From assembly GCA_965219175.1 (NCBI GenBank), contig CBDCNI010000001.1, forward strand, positions 434,001 through 498,000: a DNA stretch of 64,000 nucleotides, read 5' to 3'. A model generated the notes under the pieces. That model was not told where the DNA came from, made no database searches, and was given only the letters and a program-made list of their open reading frames with translations. Positions 7,977-15,999 of this stretch are shown here, piece by piece. Each line of letters opens with the position of its first letter. The first letter of the stretch is position 1. This DNA comes from JBBPZK01 sp965219175. Its GTDB lineage: Bacteria > Actinomycetota > Rubrobacteria > Rubrobacterales > Rubrobacteraceae. Both the position numbers and the translations under genes were made by a program.

Positions 7977-9437
7977 TCAGTAAGCCCCTCCGCTGGAAAG
8001 CGTGATCTTGACGGTGCGGGCGAGGAGAACGATGTCCAGCCACACCGACCAGTCGCGCACGTAGTGGGCATCCATCCTTACTCTCTCCTCGAAGGAGGTC
8101 TGGCTGCGTCCGGCTACTTGCCACGGGCCCGTGATACCCGGTGGAACTCTCAGGATCTCACCCTGTGTATCTCCCACGTCTTCGGATTCGCGCAGCAGGT
8201 ACGGTCTGGGGCCCACCAGGCTCATCTCCCCGCGCAGGACGTTCCAGAGTTGCGGCAACTCGTCCAGGCTCGTCTTGCGCAGGAACCTTCCGATGCGCGT
8301 AACTCGCGGGTCGTCGCGCAATTTGTGGTACTTCATGTACTCGTCGCGCATATCGACGTCTTCTTCGAGGAGCTGTTGCAGGATATCCTCCGCACCTGGC
8401 ACCATCGTGCGGAATTTCAGGCAGGAGAACCGCTTGCCGTCTTTGCCGGCTCGCCAGTCCGCGTAGAAAACAGGACCGCCGGACTCTAGCCTCACGAGCA
8501 GGTAGAGCACCAGGATGAGTGGGAGGATAAAGAGGCCTCCCAGGACGGTCGCGCCGAGATCCAGCACCCGCTTTGCCCGTAGAGACCAGGGGTTCAGGAG
8601 ATTATATTTGATCTCTACGCTGAACACTCCCGAGAGGTCCCTGGCTACCACTGCGGAGTTCGTGACCCCGCTAAGATTCGGTATGAGCATGACGTGACGA
8701 AACTTGTCGCTGGCCCAGTGAACGTACCGGGCTATCTGTTCCCGCCGGGTGTGAGGCATGGCGAAGATAACCGTGTCGGCGTGCAGGTTCCAGTCCGAGA
8801 ACATTGCGTCGCTTATGGTTCCACCATATGGAACACCTTCGAGATATCCATCCACCGGGGCTTGGCTGTTGTCGAAGACGGCAACGGGCTTGTAGCCCAG
8901 GTGCCACTCATCTTGAAAGAGCCTCACGACCTGGGCGCCGGGTTCTCCGGCACCCATGATCACGACCGGCTTGCCCCACAGCCCGACCTTGCGCAGCTTT
9001 CCTTTGACCAGTCGGCGAACCAACGGAGATAGAACGAGCAGGCCGAGGAAGCTCAACAGGATCAACAAACGGGATATTAAGTCTCCGAAGTGAAAAGCAA
9101 GGCCGAAAATCGCGGTCACGGCCAGGGTAGCCGAGGCAGCATACGTCTGACGGCGGAGTTCTTCCACCGGATCCAACCCGTAGCCAGGGTACAGTCCCAT
9201 CAGAGTCCGCAACCCTATCCATACCGCTGCGATAGGCACGATGCTCGCGACCGTCGTGTCCGCAAGCGGCCCGTGGCCCCAGATGCCTTGCAGCACGAGC
9301 GCGCCTTCCCAAACCAGAAAAGCCAGGAGGATATCAGAGCAGATCAGTGAGAACGCGGTTAGCTGCTGCTTGCGGCCCTTCGCAACCTGATTCTTCTGCC
9401 TTTTGGCAGAGACCGCTTTTGTGATCAATTGCTCCAA
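7977..9437 (-). CDS. Polyprenyl-phosphate sugar-1-phosphate transferase (initiating glycosyltransferase, WbaP type)
   Basis: 486 residues. The N-terminal half has four or five membrane helices and a Rossmann-like CoA-binding-type domain (VVIMGAGEPGAQV near 160). The C-terminal half is the bacterial sugar transferase domain: KRVLDLGATVLGG, LKFRTMVPGAED, RKTSLDELPQLWNVLRGEMS and LVGPRPYL, all family signatures. It transfers a sugar-1-phosphate from a UDP-sugar to undecaprenyl phosphate at the inner face of the membrane, starting each repeat unit. It is the likely first committed enzyme of the locus. Its upstream region (9438-9644) carries an inverted repeat and a recurring TAGCACTTT element, which may control the locus. 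The sugar cannot be read from sequence. Confidence 0.92.
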   Translation of the reverse strand: MEQLITKAVSAKRQKNQVAKGRKQQLTAFSLICSDILLAFLVWEGALVLQGIWGHGPLADTTVASIVPIAAVWIGLRTLMGLYPGYGLDPVEELRRQTYAASATLAVTAIFGLAFHFGDLISRLLILLSFLGLLVLSPLVRRLVKGKLRKVGLWGKPVVIMGAGEPGAQVVRLFQDEWHLGYKPVAVFDNSQAPVDGYLEGVPYGGTISDAMFSDWNLHADTVIFAMPHTRREQIARYVHWASDKFRHVMLIPNLSGVTNSAVVARDLSGVFSVEIKYNLLNPWSLRAKRVLDLGATVLGGLFILPLILVLYLLVRLESGGPVFYADWRAGKDGKRFSCLKFRTMVPGAEDILQQLLEEDVDMRDEYMKYHKLRDDPRVTRIGRFLRKTSLDELPQLWNVLRGEMSLVGPRPYLLRESEDVGDTQGEILRVPPGITGPWQVAGRSQTSFEERVRMDAHYVRDWSVWLDIVLLARTVKITLSSGGAY

Positions 9438-9473
9438 GAACCGCTCTCCTCAAAACCTGCCCGATAATGCCAA

Positions 9474-9500
9474 GGAAGTTAACAATCTTTTAACCTTCCT
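9474..9500. promoter_or_regulatory. Imperfect inverted repeat upstream of the sugar transferase gene
   Basis: GGAAGTTAA and TTAACCTTCC face each other across a short AT-rich centre, about 40-60 bases upstream of the transferase start. The dyad is typical of a repressor site overlapping a promoter, but no regulator gene is nearby. Role is inference. Confidence 0.35.
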
Positions 9501-9592
9501 AAAAAGATGATCGCTGCTGGCCGGTTTTCCCACAAGGGGTTCGGGCGCGAATATGGTGCAAAGTGTACTTAAAGCAACGTTAGGGACAGTGC

Positions 9593-9624
9593 GGTACTAA
9601 CCTGCGGCGTATACCAAAGTGCTA
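9593..9624 (-). promoter_or_regulatory. TAGCACTTTGG element with GGTACT half-site
   Basis: On the minus strand TAGCACTTTGGT (rc of 9613-9624) is followed 14 bases on by AGTACC (rc of 9593-9598). The same pair occurs at 2494-2521. It lies between the PD40/RTX gene end and the sugar transferase start, about 160-190 bases upstream of the latter. Confidence 0.4.
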
Positions 9625-9644
9625 CACGCTAGCGTCCCGGTGGA

Positions 9645-10868
9645 TCACTGGCAGCTGACGGCGACATCTCCCCGGTCCGCCAGGCAGGAATTTCTGCCGC
9701 TTCCACCGTACAGAACATCGTTGCGGCCCACGTTATCTTTGCCGTTTATGCGGTCAGAGCCCGATCCGCCGAGCATCGTGTCTCTGCCTGCTCCTCCGAC
9801 GAGGACATCACGCCCACCGTCTCCTTTGAGCACGTCGTTTCCGGGGCCGCCTCTCAGGATGTCGTTACCGCCGAGGCCGAGGATCGTGTCGTTGCCGCCG
9901 AGACCGCAGATCACATCTCTGCCCGATGTGCCGCGCAGGACATTGTTGTGAGAGTCTCCCTTTATCGTGCAGGCCACCGAACCGGACGGTGCGGTTTTGG
10001 ACTCTGGAGCCGTACTCCAGTCGGGCCCCACGCCACTGGTGGAAAGCCTCGTCTTGCCGGATCCATCAGAGTTCATCGTGTAAATACCGGCCCCGCCGCG
10101 TGAGAAAGCGATCTTCTTGCCGTCCGGTGACCAACCCGGTAGGTTACCCTGGTCCGTATTGCCGGGGGTGAGGTTAGTCTGGTTGGAGCCATCCGCATTC
10201 GCCACATAGATGTCTTCCTGATAACCGAGGTCGCTCTCGTAAACTATCTTTTTCCCATCCGGTGACCAGTCCGGGAAGGTATCGTATCCCTTTCCGCTGA
10301 CAACCTCCTTCAGGCCGGAGCCGTCAGGGTTGACCATGTAGATGGTTCCGTTTCTCTCGAAGAGTATCTTCTTGCCACCTGGCGACCAAGAGGGATAACC
10401 GTCGCTCGAGAACTTGCCGCCGTTGGTGATGTTCTTGAGGCCGGTACCGTTGAGGTTCATCGTGTAGATACCGTTTCGTCCAGCAAACGCGAGCCTCCTG
10501 CCGTCCGGGGACCAGGTGGGAGAGTCGCCTATACTGTTGGAGAGGCGGGCCTGGTTGGAGCCATCGGCGTTCATGGTATAGATGTGAGCCGGGCATTCAC
10601 TGTACGGGCAGGTGTTGGGCCGGTCACTTGCGAAAGCTATCTTCTTGCCATCGGGAGACCAGGCGGCCTCGAAGTCTCCAGCCGCGTTGTTGGTGAGCCT
10701 GGCGCGATCCGAACCGTCGGAATTCATCGTATAGATCTCCGCGTTGCCGCCTTGCCCACCCGTGAACGCTATCTTCCCATTCGTACCCGGAAGAGCCGCC
10801 AGCGCCGTCCCGCTATACAGCAACGTCGCACTTACCAAAAGTATTAGAAAAACCGCTCTTCTGTACAT
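9645..10868 (-). CDS. Secreted TolB-like PD40 beta-propeller with C-terminal RTX calcium-binding repeats
   Basis: 407 residues with a clear Sec signal peptide (1-24, ending ALA). Residues about 25-290 hold six or seven PD40/WD40-like blades marked by repeats of WSPDGKKIAF and IYTMNSDGS, as in TolB-type propellers. Residues about 305-395 hold RTX nonapeptides of the form GGxGxD (LGGNDTILGLGGNDIL, GGAGRDTMLGGSGSD), which bind calcium and fold outside the cell. The usual RTX type I export signal is not evident and is not needed given the Sec signal. Two cysteines near the repeats (VACTIK and DVICGLGG) and a C-terminal VSC may form disulphides. Likely an extracellular matrix or surface protein of the polysaccharide layer (inference). 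Confidence 0.85.
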   Translation of the reverse strand: MYRRAVFLILLVSATLLYSGTALAALPGTNGKIAFTGGQGGNAEIYTMNSDGSDRARLTNNAAGDFEAAWSPDGKKIAFASDRPNTCPYSECPAHIYTMNADGSNQARLSNSIGDSPTWSPDGRRLAFAGRNGIYTMNLNGTGLKNITNGGKFSSDGYPSWSPGGKKILFERNGTIYMVNPDGSGLKEVVSGKGYDTFPDWSPDGKKIVYESDLGYQEDIYVANADGSNQTNLTPGNTDQGNLPGWSPDGKKIAFSRGGAGIYTMNSDGSGKTRLSTSGVGPDWSTAPESKTAPSGSVACTIKGDSHNNVLRGTSGRDVICGLGGNDTILGLGGNDILRGGPGNDVLKGDGGRDVLVGGAGRDTMLGGSGSDRINGKDNVGRNDVLYGGSGRNSCLADRGDVAVSCQ

Positions 10869-10986
10869 TTGTCCGTTCCCTCTCGCTACGCTTGAAACTT
10901 TTGTAAGCCGGATAGTGTCATACAGAGGGCGGATAAATACGCTTCATAAGCACAAAAGGTTAAAAAAGGTACATCAACGGGAGCAA

Positions 10987-11028
10987 GGTACTGAACGGTG
11001 CTTAGTGCTGTTACGCACTAATGTGCTA
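10987..11028. promoter_or_regulatory. Divergent regulatory region with TAGCACATTAGTG dyad
   Basis: The gap 10869-11109 separates two divergent genes. It contains GGTACT (10987-10992) and CACTAATGTGCTA (11016-11028), whose reverse complement TAGCACATTAGTG resembles 18683-18695. The core GCACTAATGTGC is an inverted repeat, and GTGCTTAGTGC just before it adds a second one. The spacing between the two elements is 24 bases, ten more than at 9593-9620, about one helical turn. Confidence 0.4.
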
Positions 11029-11109
11029 GCCTGATGTATTCAGAGTTCTCAACGTATGGGAATTTGGGGCGTCGTAGTGTGTCACCAGTGTCCGTAAGAG
11101 AGGTTGGCT

Positions 11110-12060
11110 GTGGAGGGCAATAGGTCCTTAAATAGAAAGAGGTGGCTCGGGATCGCTATCCTCGCGGCAGGTGTGGTCCTCGCTCTCATGATACTCACCA
11201 CTCTGATGGATATCGCTGTCCCGAGGCAGGCAGCCGGGACACAAACAACGTACCCGGTTCTCGTCGGGGCGGGAGACATATCCACCTGCGACAATGCAGG
11301 TGACGGCGCTACGGCGCGTCTGTTGCGCGAGGTTATCAGCAACAACAGGAAGGTCACTGTGTTTACCGCCGGGGACAACGCTTACGATGCCGGGACGAGT
11401 ACACAGTTCGCCAGGTGCTACGATCCCACCTGGGGACGTTACAAGGCTCGTACCAAACCTGCGCCCGGCAACCACGAGTACTACACGTCGGGAGCATCCG
11501 GCTACTATAGGTACTTCGGCTCGGCTGCGGGTTCGCGCGGCAATGGCTACTACAGTTACAACCGTGGTGGGTGGCACATTGTTTCTCTAAATAGTTCGTG
11601 CGAAAAGATAGGCGGTTGCGGTAGCTCATCGCCCCAGGTCCGCTGGCTCAAGGCGGATCTCGCCTCCAACCCGAGGTCCTGTACCCTGGCCTACTTCCAC
11701 GAGCCGCTCTTCAGTTCAGGCGAGCACGGCAATTCTCCCAAAGTCAAACCACTCTGGGAAACCCTCTACGCCAAACGTGCAGATGTAATCATCTCCGGAC
11801 ACGACCACGACTACGAGCGTTTCGCGCCGCAGACGCCGGACGGCAAATTGTCTTACGGTAGGGGCATCCGCGAGTTCGTGGCGGGGACCGGGGGCAAGGA
11901 ACTGCGCCGCTTTGGGAAGGTCCGGACAAACAGCCAGGTACGTAACTCGCGGACCTTCGGCGTCTTGAAGCTGGTGCTCCGTCCAGGGAGCTACGGCTGG
12001 AAATTCATCCCGGCTGGGGGAAAGAAGTTCACTGATTCGGGCAACACTCGGTGCCACTAG
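11110..12060 (+). CDS. Membrane-anchored metallophosphoesterase, purple-acid-phosphatase-like
   Basis: 316 residues from GTG 11110, which sits six bases after AAGAGAGG; TTG 11104 would abut the ribosome binding site. After about 10 basic residues an uncleaved-looking hydrophobic segment (LGIAILAAGVVLALMILTTL) anchors it. Metal-binding motifs are in order: GAGDIS, TAGDNAYDAG, PGNHEY, FHEPLFSSGEHG, SGHDHDYERF, the calcineurin-like/purple acid phosphatase pattern. It would hydrolyse phosphate esters outside the membrane, perhaps scavenging phosphate or trimming glycan phosphates (inference). Divergent from the PD40/RTX gene with a shared 240-base regulatory gap. Confidence 0.87.
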   Translation: MEGNRSLNRKRWLGIAILAAGVVLALMILTTLMDIAVPRQAAGTQTTYPVLVGAGDISTCDNAGDGATARLLREVISNNRKVTVFTAGDNAYDAGTSTQFARCYDPTWGRYKARTKPAPGNHEYYTSGASGYYRYFGSAAGSRGNGYYSYNRGGWHIVSLNSSCEKIGGCGSSSPQVRWLKADLASNPRSCTLAYFHEPLFSSGEHGNSPKVKPLWETLYAKRADVIISGHDHDYERFAPQTPDGKLSYGRGIREFVAGTGGKELRRFGKVRTNSQVRNSRTFGVLKLVLRPGSYGWKFIPAGGKKFTDSGNTRCH

Positions 12061-12150
12061 AGAGACAGTAGACCGCCTGGTAATTATCCAGTCCACAAGC
12101 TATGATACGCTTTCCTAGAGGGTGAAGCAACTCATGTTACAAGGCTGGCG

Positions 12151-13278
12151 GTGAAGATGAAACTCGGATTTGCCTGTGTCTGGGAAAGAGTGCCTGAGAG
12201 GAGTTGGTCCGGGACACCATGGGGTCTTCGCGCCGCCCTGGAAGGACGAGCCGGGGTAGTAGATCTGGGGGTGCGCTACTCAGCCTCAAGGAAGCTCTGG
12301 AAGTATGCTTATGTCCGCCGACGTCACGGTCGCTGGGCGACCACTTATCAGTGGTCGCCGACATGGGATAGGATGGTCCAGAGAGAGCTAGAGGGATCTC
12401 TAAGGCGGGCTTCTGTAGACGCTGTGCTGGAGATAGGAGATCTCGCGCAGCTTGACGCACCCTTTTACATTTACCAGGATCTCAGCTTCGACGTTCTGGC
12501 ACGCTACTACGATTCATCGGTTGGCGTGCCGGGGCTCGAAGGGGTCGACCGGGGTACCATCGAGCGCCGCCGGGAACGCCAACACAGGATATACGAAGCG
12601 GCGGCACGCATATTTGCCATGAGTGAGTGGTTCGCTGATACGTTGGTGGAGTGGAGCGGCATTCCGCGAGAGAAAGTTACCGTCATTCCCGCAGGGTTGA
12701 ACTCTGTCGATCTAGAAGCCAATCCAGTTCCGGATTCTGGAACTACAGCAGAGGCTCAGGGAGTAGTGAAGCTGCTGTTCGTCGGGCGTGACTTTTTTCG
12801 TAAAGGCGGCGATGCCGTCGTAGAAGCCCTGGTACATCTTCGCCGTGAGTACTCACCGAACGTTCGGTTGACTGTGGCAGGACCAGAGAAATGGCCGCTG
12901 CCAGGTAAGGTCCCCGAAGGTGTTTCCTTCCTTGGGGAGTGTACCTCGTCCAGGGTAGCCCAACTCTACAGGGAGCACGACCTGTTCGTAATGCCGTCCC
13001 ATTTCGAAGCCTACGGGATAGTTTTCAGGGAGGCTTTGGCGAGTGGCGTGCCGATCATCGGCCGGGACGCCTTCGCGATGCCCGAGGTGGTAGAGCCCGG
13101 AAAAAATGGTGCGCTGGTGAAGAGCGAAGATCCGAAGGATCTGGCCTCGACGATAGTTCAGGTTCTGGAGAACTCCGACATAAGACAGCATACGTTCCGG
13201 ACCGCGAAAGCCATGAGAGGGCGATTCTCCTGGGACGCTGCGGCGAAGAAAATGCTGAGGGCCATGAAGGAGGGGTAG
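12151..13278 (+). CDS. Glycosyltransferase, GT4 family
   Basis: 375 residues; the first codons are GTG AAG ATG, so translation may start at 12151 or 12157. The C-terminal GT-B half carries the GT4 signature: LLFVGRDFFRKGGD, then FVMPSHFEAYGIVFREALA with the E-x7-E pair that holds the nucleotide sugar, then GVPIIGRDAFAMPEVV. The N-terminal half is divergent, as expected for acceptor binding. It would add one sugar, usually with retention, to the lipid-linked repeat unit at the cytoplasmic face. Ends 15 bases before the convergent flippase gene. Confidence 0.88.
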   Translation: MKMKLGFACVWERVPERSWSGTPWGLRAALEGRAGVVDLGVRYSASRKLWKYAYVRRRHGRWATTYQWSPTWDRMVQRELEGSLRRASVDAVLEIGDLAQLDAPFYIYQDLSFDVLARYYDSSVGVPGLEGVDRGTIERRRERQHRIYEAAARIFAMSEWFADTLVEWSGIPREKVTVIPAGLNSVDLEANPVPDSGTTAEAQGVVKLLFVGRDFFRKGGDAVVEALVHLRREYSPNVRLTVAGPEKWPLPGKVPEGVSFLGECTSSRVAQLYREHDLFVMPSHFEAYGIVFREALASGVPIIGRDAFAMPEVVEPGKNGALVKSEDPKDLASTIVQVLENSDIRQHTFRTAKAMRGRFSWDAAAKKMLRAMKEG

Positions 13279-13293
13279 AGTCCGGTGTAGAGA

Positions 13294-14919
13294 TTACGCG
13301 GCGGGTTTCTTTGGAACCGTCCTGCGGCGGAATGCCTGGTAGAAGGTGCCGAGAAGTTGTTGGTCACTTACGCTAAGGCCGAATGCGAAGAGGAGCGTCA
13401 GGTAACTTACGAGGAAGAGTGGAGTGAGCACTAGAACCGTCGGGATGCCCTGTGAAGTGGGAAGCCAGAGCTTTACCGCATAGGCTACGGAGATCGCGAG
13501 GGCTCCGCCGACGATTGGCTTGAGATAGAGGCGACTGTAGGGCCATAGGCCGAGCAGGCGCCTTACTGACAGAAGTGTGACGGCGTTGTCCAGGATCACG
13601 GCGGCGGCCATGGCCGTCGCCGCGCCCATGATTCCGTAAGCCGGGACCAGCGCAATAGTAACGACGACGCCCGCTAGCGACGAGATCGTCGCCGCCAGCA
13701 CCACCATCCTCTGGTGTCCGGTCATTGCCAGGGCGCGGCCCGTGAGTCCCACAGAGGAGCTGAACAGCTGCGCCGCAGCGATCACGACTAGGGCTGGCCA
13801 GCCGGGTACGAAATCCGGTCCGAACACGGCCATGATGTCTTTCGCGAGAAGCAAGGTGAGCAAGAAAATTGCCAGGCTCCCGGTGAACGCCCAGCGCGAG
13901 ACGTCTCCGAACAGGCGCCCCAGGTGATCCATAAGCCCGTTTTTGTGCAAGCTGGACACCATTGGGGAGAATATTCCGGAAAAAGCGAACAATATGAGCG
14001 CGGAGAGTGTTCCCGTGCGAGCAGCGGCGTTGTAGATGCCGACCTGTCCGGTAGTGCCAAAGATACCTAGCACCGTGATCGCCGCCCATGTACTCAGATA
14101 CGGCATTACGTTGACGATAACCATTGGCCCGGAAGCTACAAATAGCGCGCGGGGCTCGTACTTGGGTGGTGTTCCTCGATCTAAGAGCTTCGGGAAAACC
14201 CGGTTCAGATAGTACAGTGCTGCGACGGTTCCGAGGCCCATCGAGATAGCGTAGGCGAACCCGGTGCCGAGCACCCTGCCTCCTAAAAGGTAGGAGACTA
14301 CTATGAGCAAGAGGTTCATACCAGGCTGTAGGATCTGCTGGACGATGGCTCCGTATCGGTGAGCGCCGTTCTCGGTCTGAAACCCGCCGAGGGCGAAAGA
14401 GGCCGTGTTCATGAGGGTGAAAAGGGGCAAGGCGACGGAGAAGACCCTCAGCACACTTTCCATAAAAGGCTTGTCATATATATGGGTGGCGAGGAATCCC
14501 GCTCCAAAAAAGAGTATGCAGGAGATTACCAGGCTCGCCACAAAGGCGCTCGCGAGCGACAGTAGGATTGTACCCCGCACTCGCCCGGCGTCTTCCTCTG
14601 CCCGGTAGCGGGCGACGTAGCGTACCACCCCGTTGTCCAGGCCGAACTGCGCCGCGACGTTGGCGAGCCAAACCACCGTAACACCTAGTACGTAGAAGCC
14701 CGCCCCTGTCGGTCCATACAAACGCGCCAGAGCGACCTGGGTACCGTAGTTGAGCACACGCCCTATCGCCTGACTAAAGGTGCTTATCCCGGCTCCACGC
14801 GCTACTTGGCCCACGTAAGAGTCGTACTGCCGCTTTTCGGGTTCGTCTTTCACGCTGGCCGGGCTAGGAAGGCAAATATCATGGCCCTTGATGATAGTAC
14901 CCTGCGGGAACCTCTTCAA
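13294..14919 (-). CDS. Polysaccharide flippase (Wzx/MOP superfamily), copy 1
   Basis: 541 residues if started at TTG 14919; GTG 14853 is an alternative and neither has a good ribosome binding site. The longer form is weakly favoured because the paralogue at 29348-30925 shares HD-x-C upstream of the conserved SYVGQVARGAG. About fourteen hydrophobic helices with family features (YGPTGAGFYVLG, AQFGLDNGVVRYVA, GYGIMGAA-like loops). Wzx proteins move undecaprenyl-linked repeat units across the membrane. Divergent from the GT2 gene, with starts 26 bases apart, so the promoters overlap. The two flippases are clearly similar along their whole length. Confidence 0.88.
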   Translation of the reverse strand: MKRFPQGTIIKGHDICLPSPASVKDEPEKRQYDSYVGQVARGAGISTFSQAIGRVLNYGTQVALARLYGPTGAGFYVLGVTVVWLANVAAQFGLDNGVVRYVARYRAEEDAGRVRGTILLSLASAFVASLVISCILFFGAGFLATHIYDKPFMESVLRVFSVALPLFTLMNTASFALGGFQTENGAHRYGAIVQQILQPGMNLLLIVVSYLLGGRVLGTGFAYAISMGLGTVAALYYLNRVFPKLLDRGTPPKYEPRALFVASGPMVIVNVMPYLSTWAAITVLGIFGTTGQVGIYNAAARTGTLSALILFAFSGIFSPMVSSLHKNGLMDHLGRLFGDVSRWAFTGSLAIFLLTLLLAKDIMAVFGPDFVPGWPALVVIAAAQLFSSSVGLTGRALAMTGHQRMVVLAATISSLAGVVVTIALVPAYGIMGAATAMAAAVILDNAVTLLSVRRLLGLWPYSRLYLKPIVGGALAISVAYAVKLWLPTSQGIPTVLVLTPLFLVSYLTLLFAFGLSVSDQQLLGTFYQAFRRRTVPKKPAA

Positions 14920-14945
14920 TTCGACGTTCTGGTAGACTCGGAAAC

Positions 14946-15779
14946 ATGCGATTTTCGCTTATCTTGGGGACTGTGGAGAGGACGGAAGACCTGGAGCAGT
15001 GTCTCGCTTCGCTCGACGCCCAGACCCACAAAGACTTCGAGTTAATAGTAGTGGACCAGAACCTAGACGAGCGGCTGGCCTCGATACTGGCCCCTTACTC
15101 CGAGCGGTTCGAAGTGCTGCACTTGCGTTCTGAGAAGGGGTTATCGAGGGCTAAGAATTTGGGGTTGGAGCGCGCCTCCGGAGCAGTGATCGGCTTTCCG
15201 GACGACAACTGCCAATATCCGCCTGAACTGCTCGCGCAGGCGGCGGACTTTTTTACCAAGCACCCCGAGATCACCGGTTTGTGTGGCCGCTCGGCTGACG
15301 AGACCGGCAAGGACAGCAACCTCACCTTTGACACCCGGCGCGGCTTTATCGATCGGTTCAACGTTTGGCGGCGCTGCATGGCCTACAACATATTCCTGCG
15401 GGCGGACGATGTACGAGGCGTACGCTTCGACGAGGAGTTGGGACCCGGAGCGGGTACGCCGTGGTGGGCCGCAGACGAAGTGGACTACCTGCTCAGGATA
15501 CTGGAGCGTGGCGCGGCACTCTACTACGATCCCAACCTCGTCGCCATACACCCCCGTACCGTCTCACAATTCGACCAAAATACTCGACGTAGAGCCTATC
15601 ACTACGGCAGCGGGATGGGACGCGTACTTAGAAAGCATCACTTCCCGATCTCATTTGCGGCCAGGATGCTCTATCATCCGGGAAGACGATTGGTGATTTC
15701 ACTGGCGAACGGGGACCTCAAGAAAGCTAGATATCTCTGGAGCATCTGCGCAGGCAGGTTGGGTGGCCTGATCTCTTAA
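14946..15779 (+). CDS. Glycosyltransferase, GT2 family
   Basis: 277 residues. The GT-A fold start is plain: MRFSLILGTVERTEDLEQCL, then VVDQNLDERL, and the metal-binding DxD-like GFPDDNCQYP near residue 80. Later GTPWWAADEVDYLLRIL resembles the acceptor/catalytic ED region. It transfers a sugar from a nucleotide donor, usually with inversion, in repeat-unit assembly. It has no membrane helix and is probably a peripheral cytoplasmic enzyme. It is separated from the following dehydrogenase gene by 220 bases. Confidence 0.87.
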   Translation: MRFSLILGTVERTEDLEQCLASLDAQTHKDFELIVVDQNLDERLASILAPYSERFEVLHLRSEKGLSRAKNLGLERASGAVIGFPDDNCQYPPELLAQAADFFTKHPEITGLCGRSADETGKDSNLTFDTRRGFIDRFNVWRRCMAYNIFLRADDVRGVRFDEELGPGAGTPWWAADEVDYLLRILERGAALYYDPNLVAIHPRTVSQFDQNTRRRAYHYGSGMGRVLRKHHFPISFAARMLYHPGRRLVISLANGDLKKARYLWSICAGRLGGLIS

Positions 15780-15845
15780 GGACCCGGTCTCGTCCTGGGC
15801 GAGGCTGGTCCGAGAACACGACCGTCTTCTATATGTCAAAGGTGC

Positions 15846-15855
15846 TAGCACTTTA
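15846..15855 (+). promoter_or_regulatory. TAGCACTTTA element upstream of the sugar dehydrogenase gene
   Basis: GTGCTAGCACTTTAAGCTAGC at 15843-15862 contains the perfect palindrome GTGCTAGCAC and the recurring TAGCACTTTA word. It is about 145 bases before the ATG at 16000, in a gap (15780-15999) that has no other gene I can support. Confidence 0.4.
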
Positions 15856-15999
15856 AGCTAGCCGGCCGGAGTAGCTAAAAATGGTTCTTTCAGTCGTGGT
15901 AACAAACTGCGTGACACGTATATGATGTCTTGGATACAAAGTCTGTCCAGACGACGAGAAGGCCTTCGGGCCCTCGAAAAACGATAGGAAAGATAGCAT

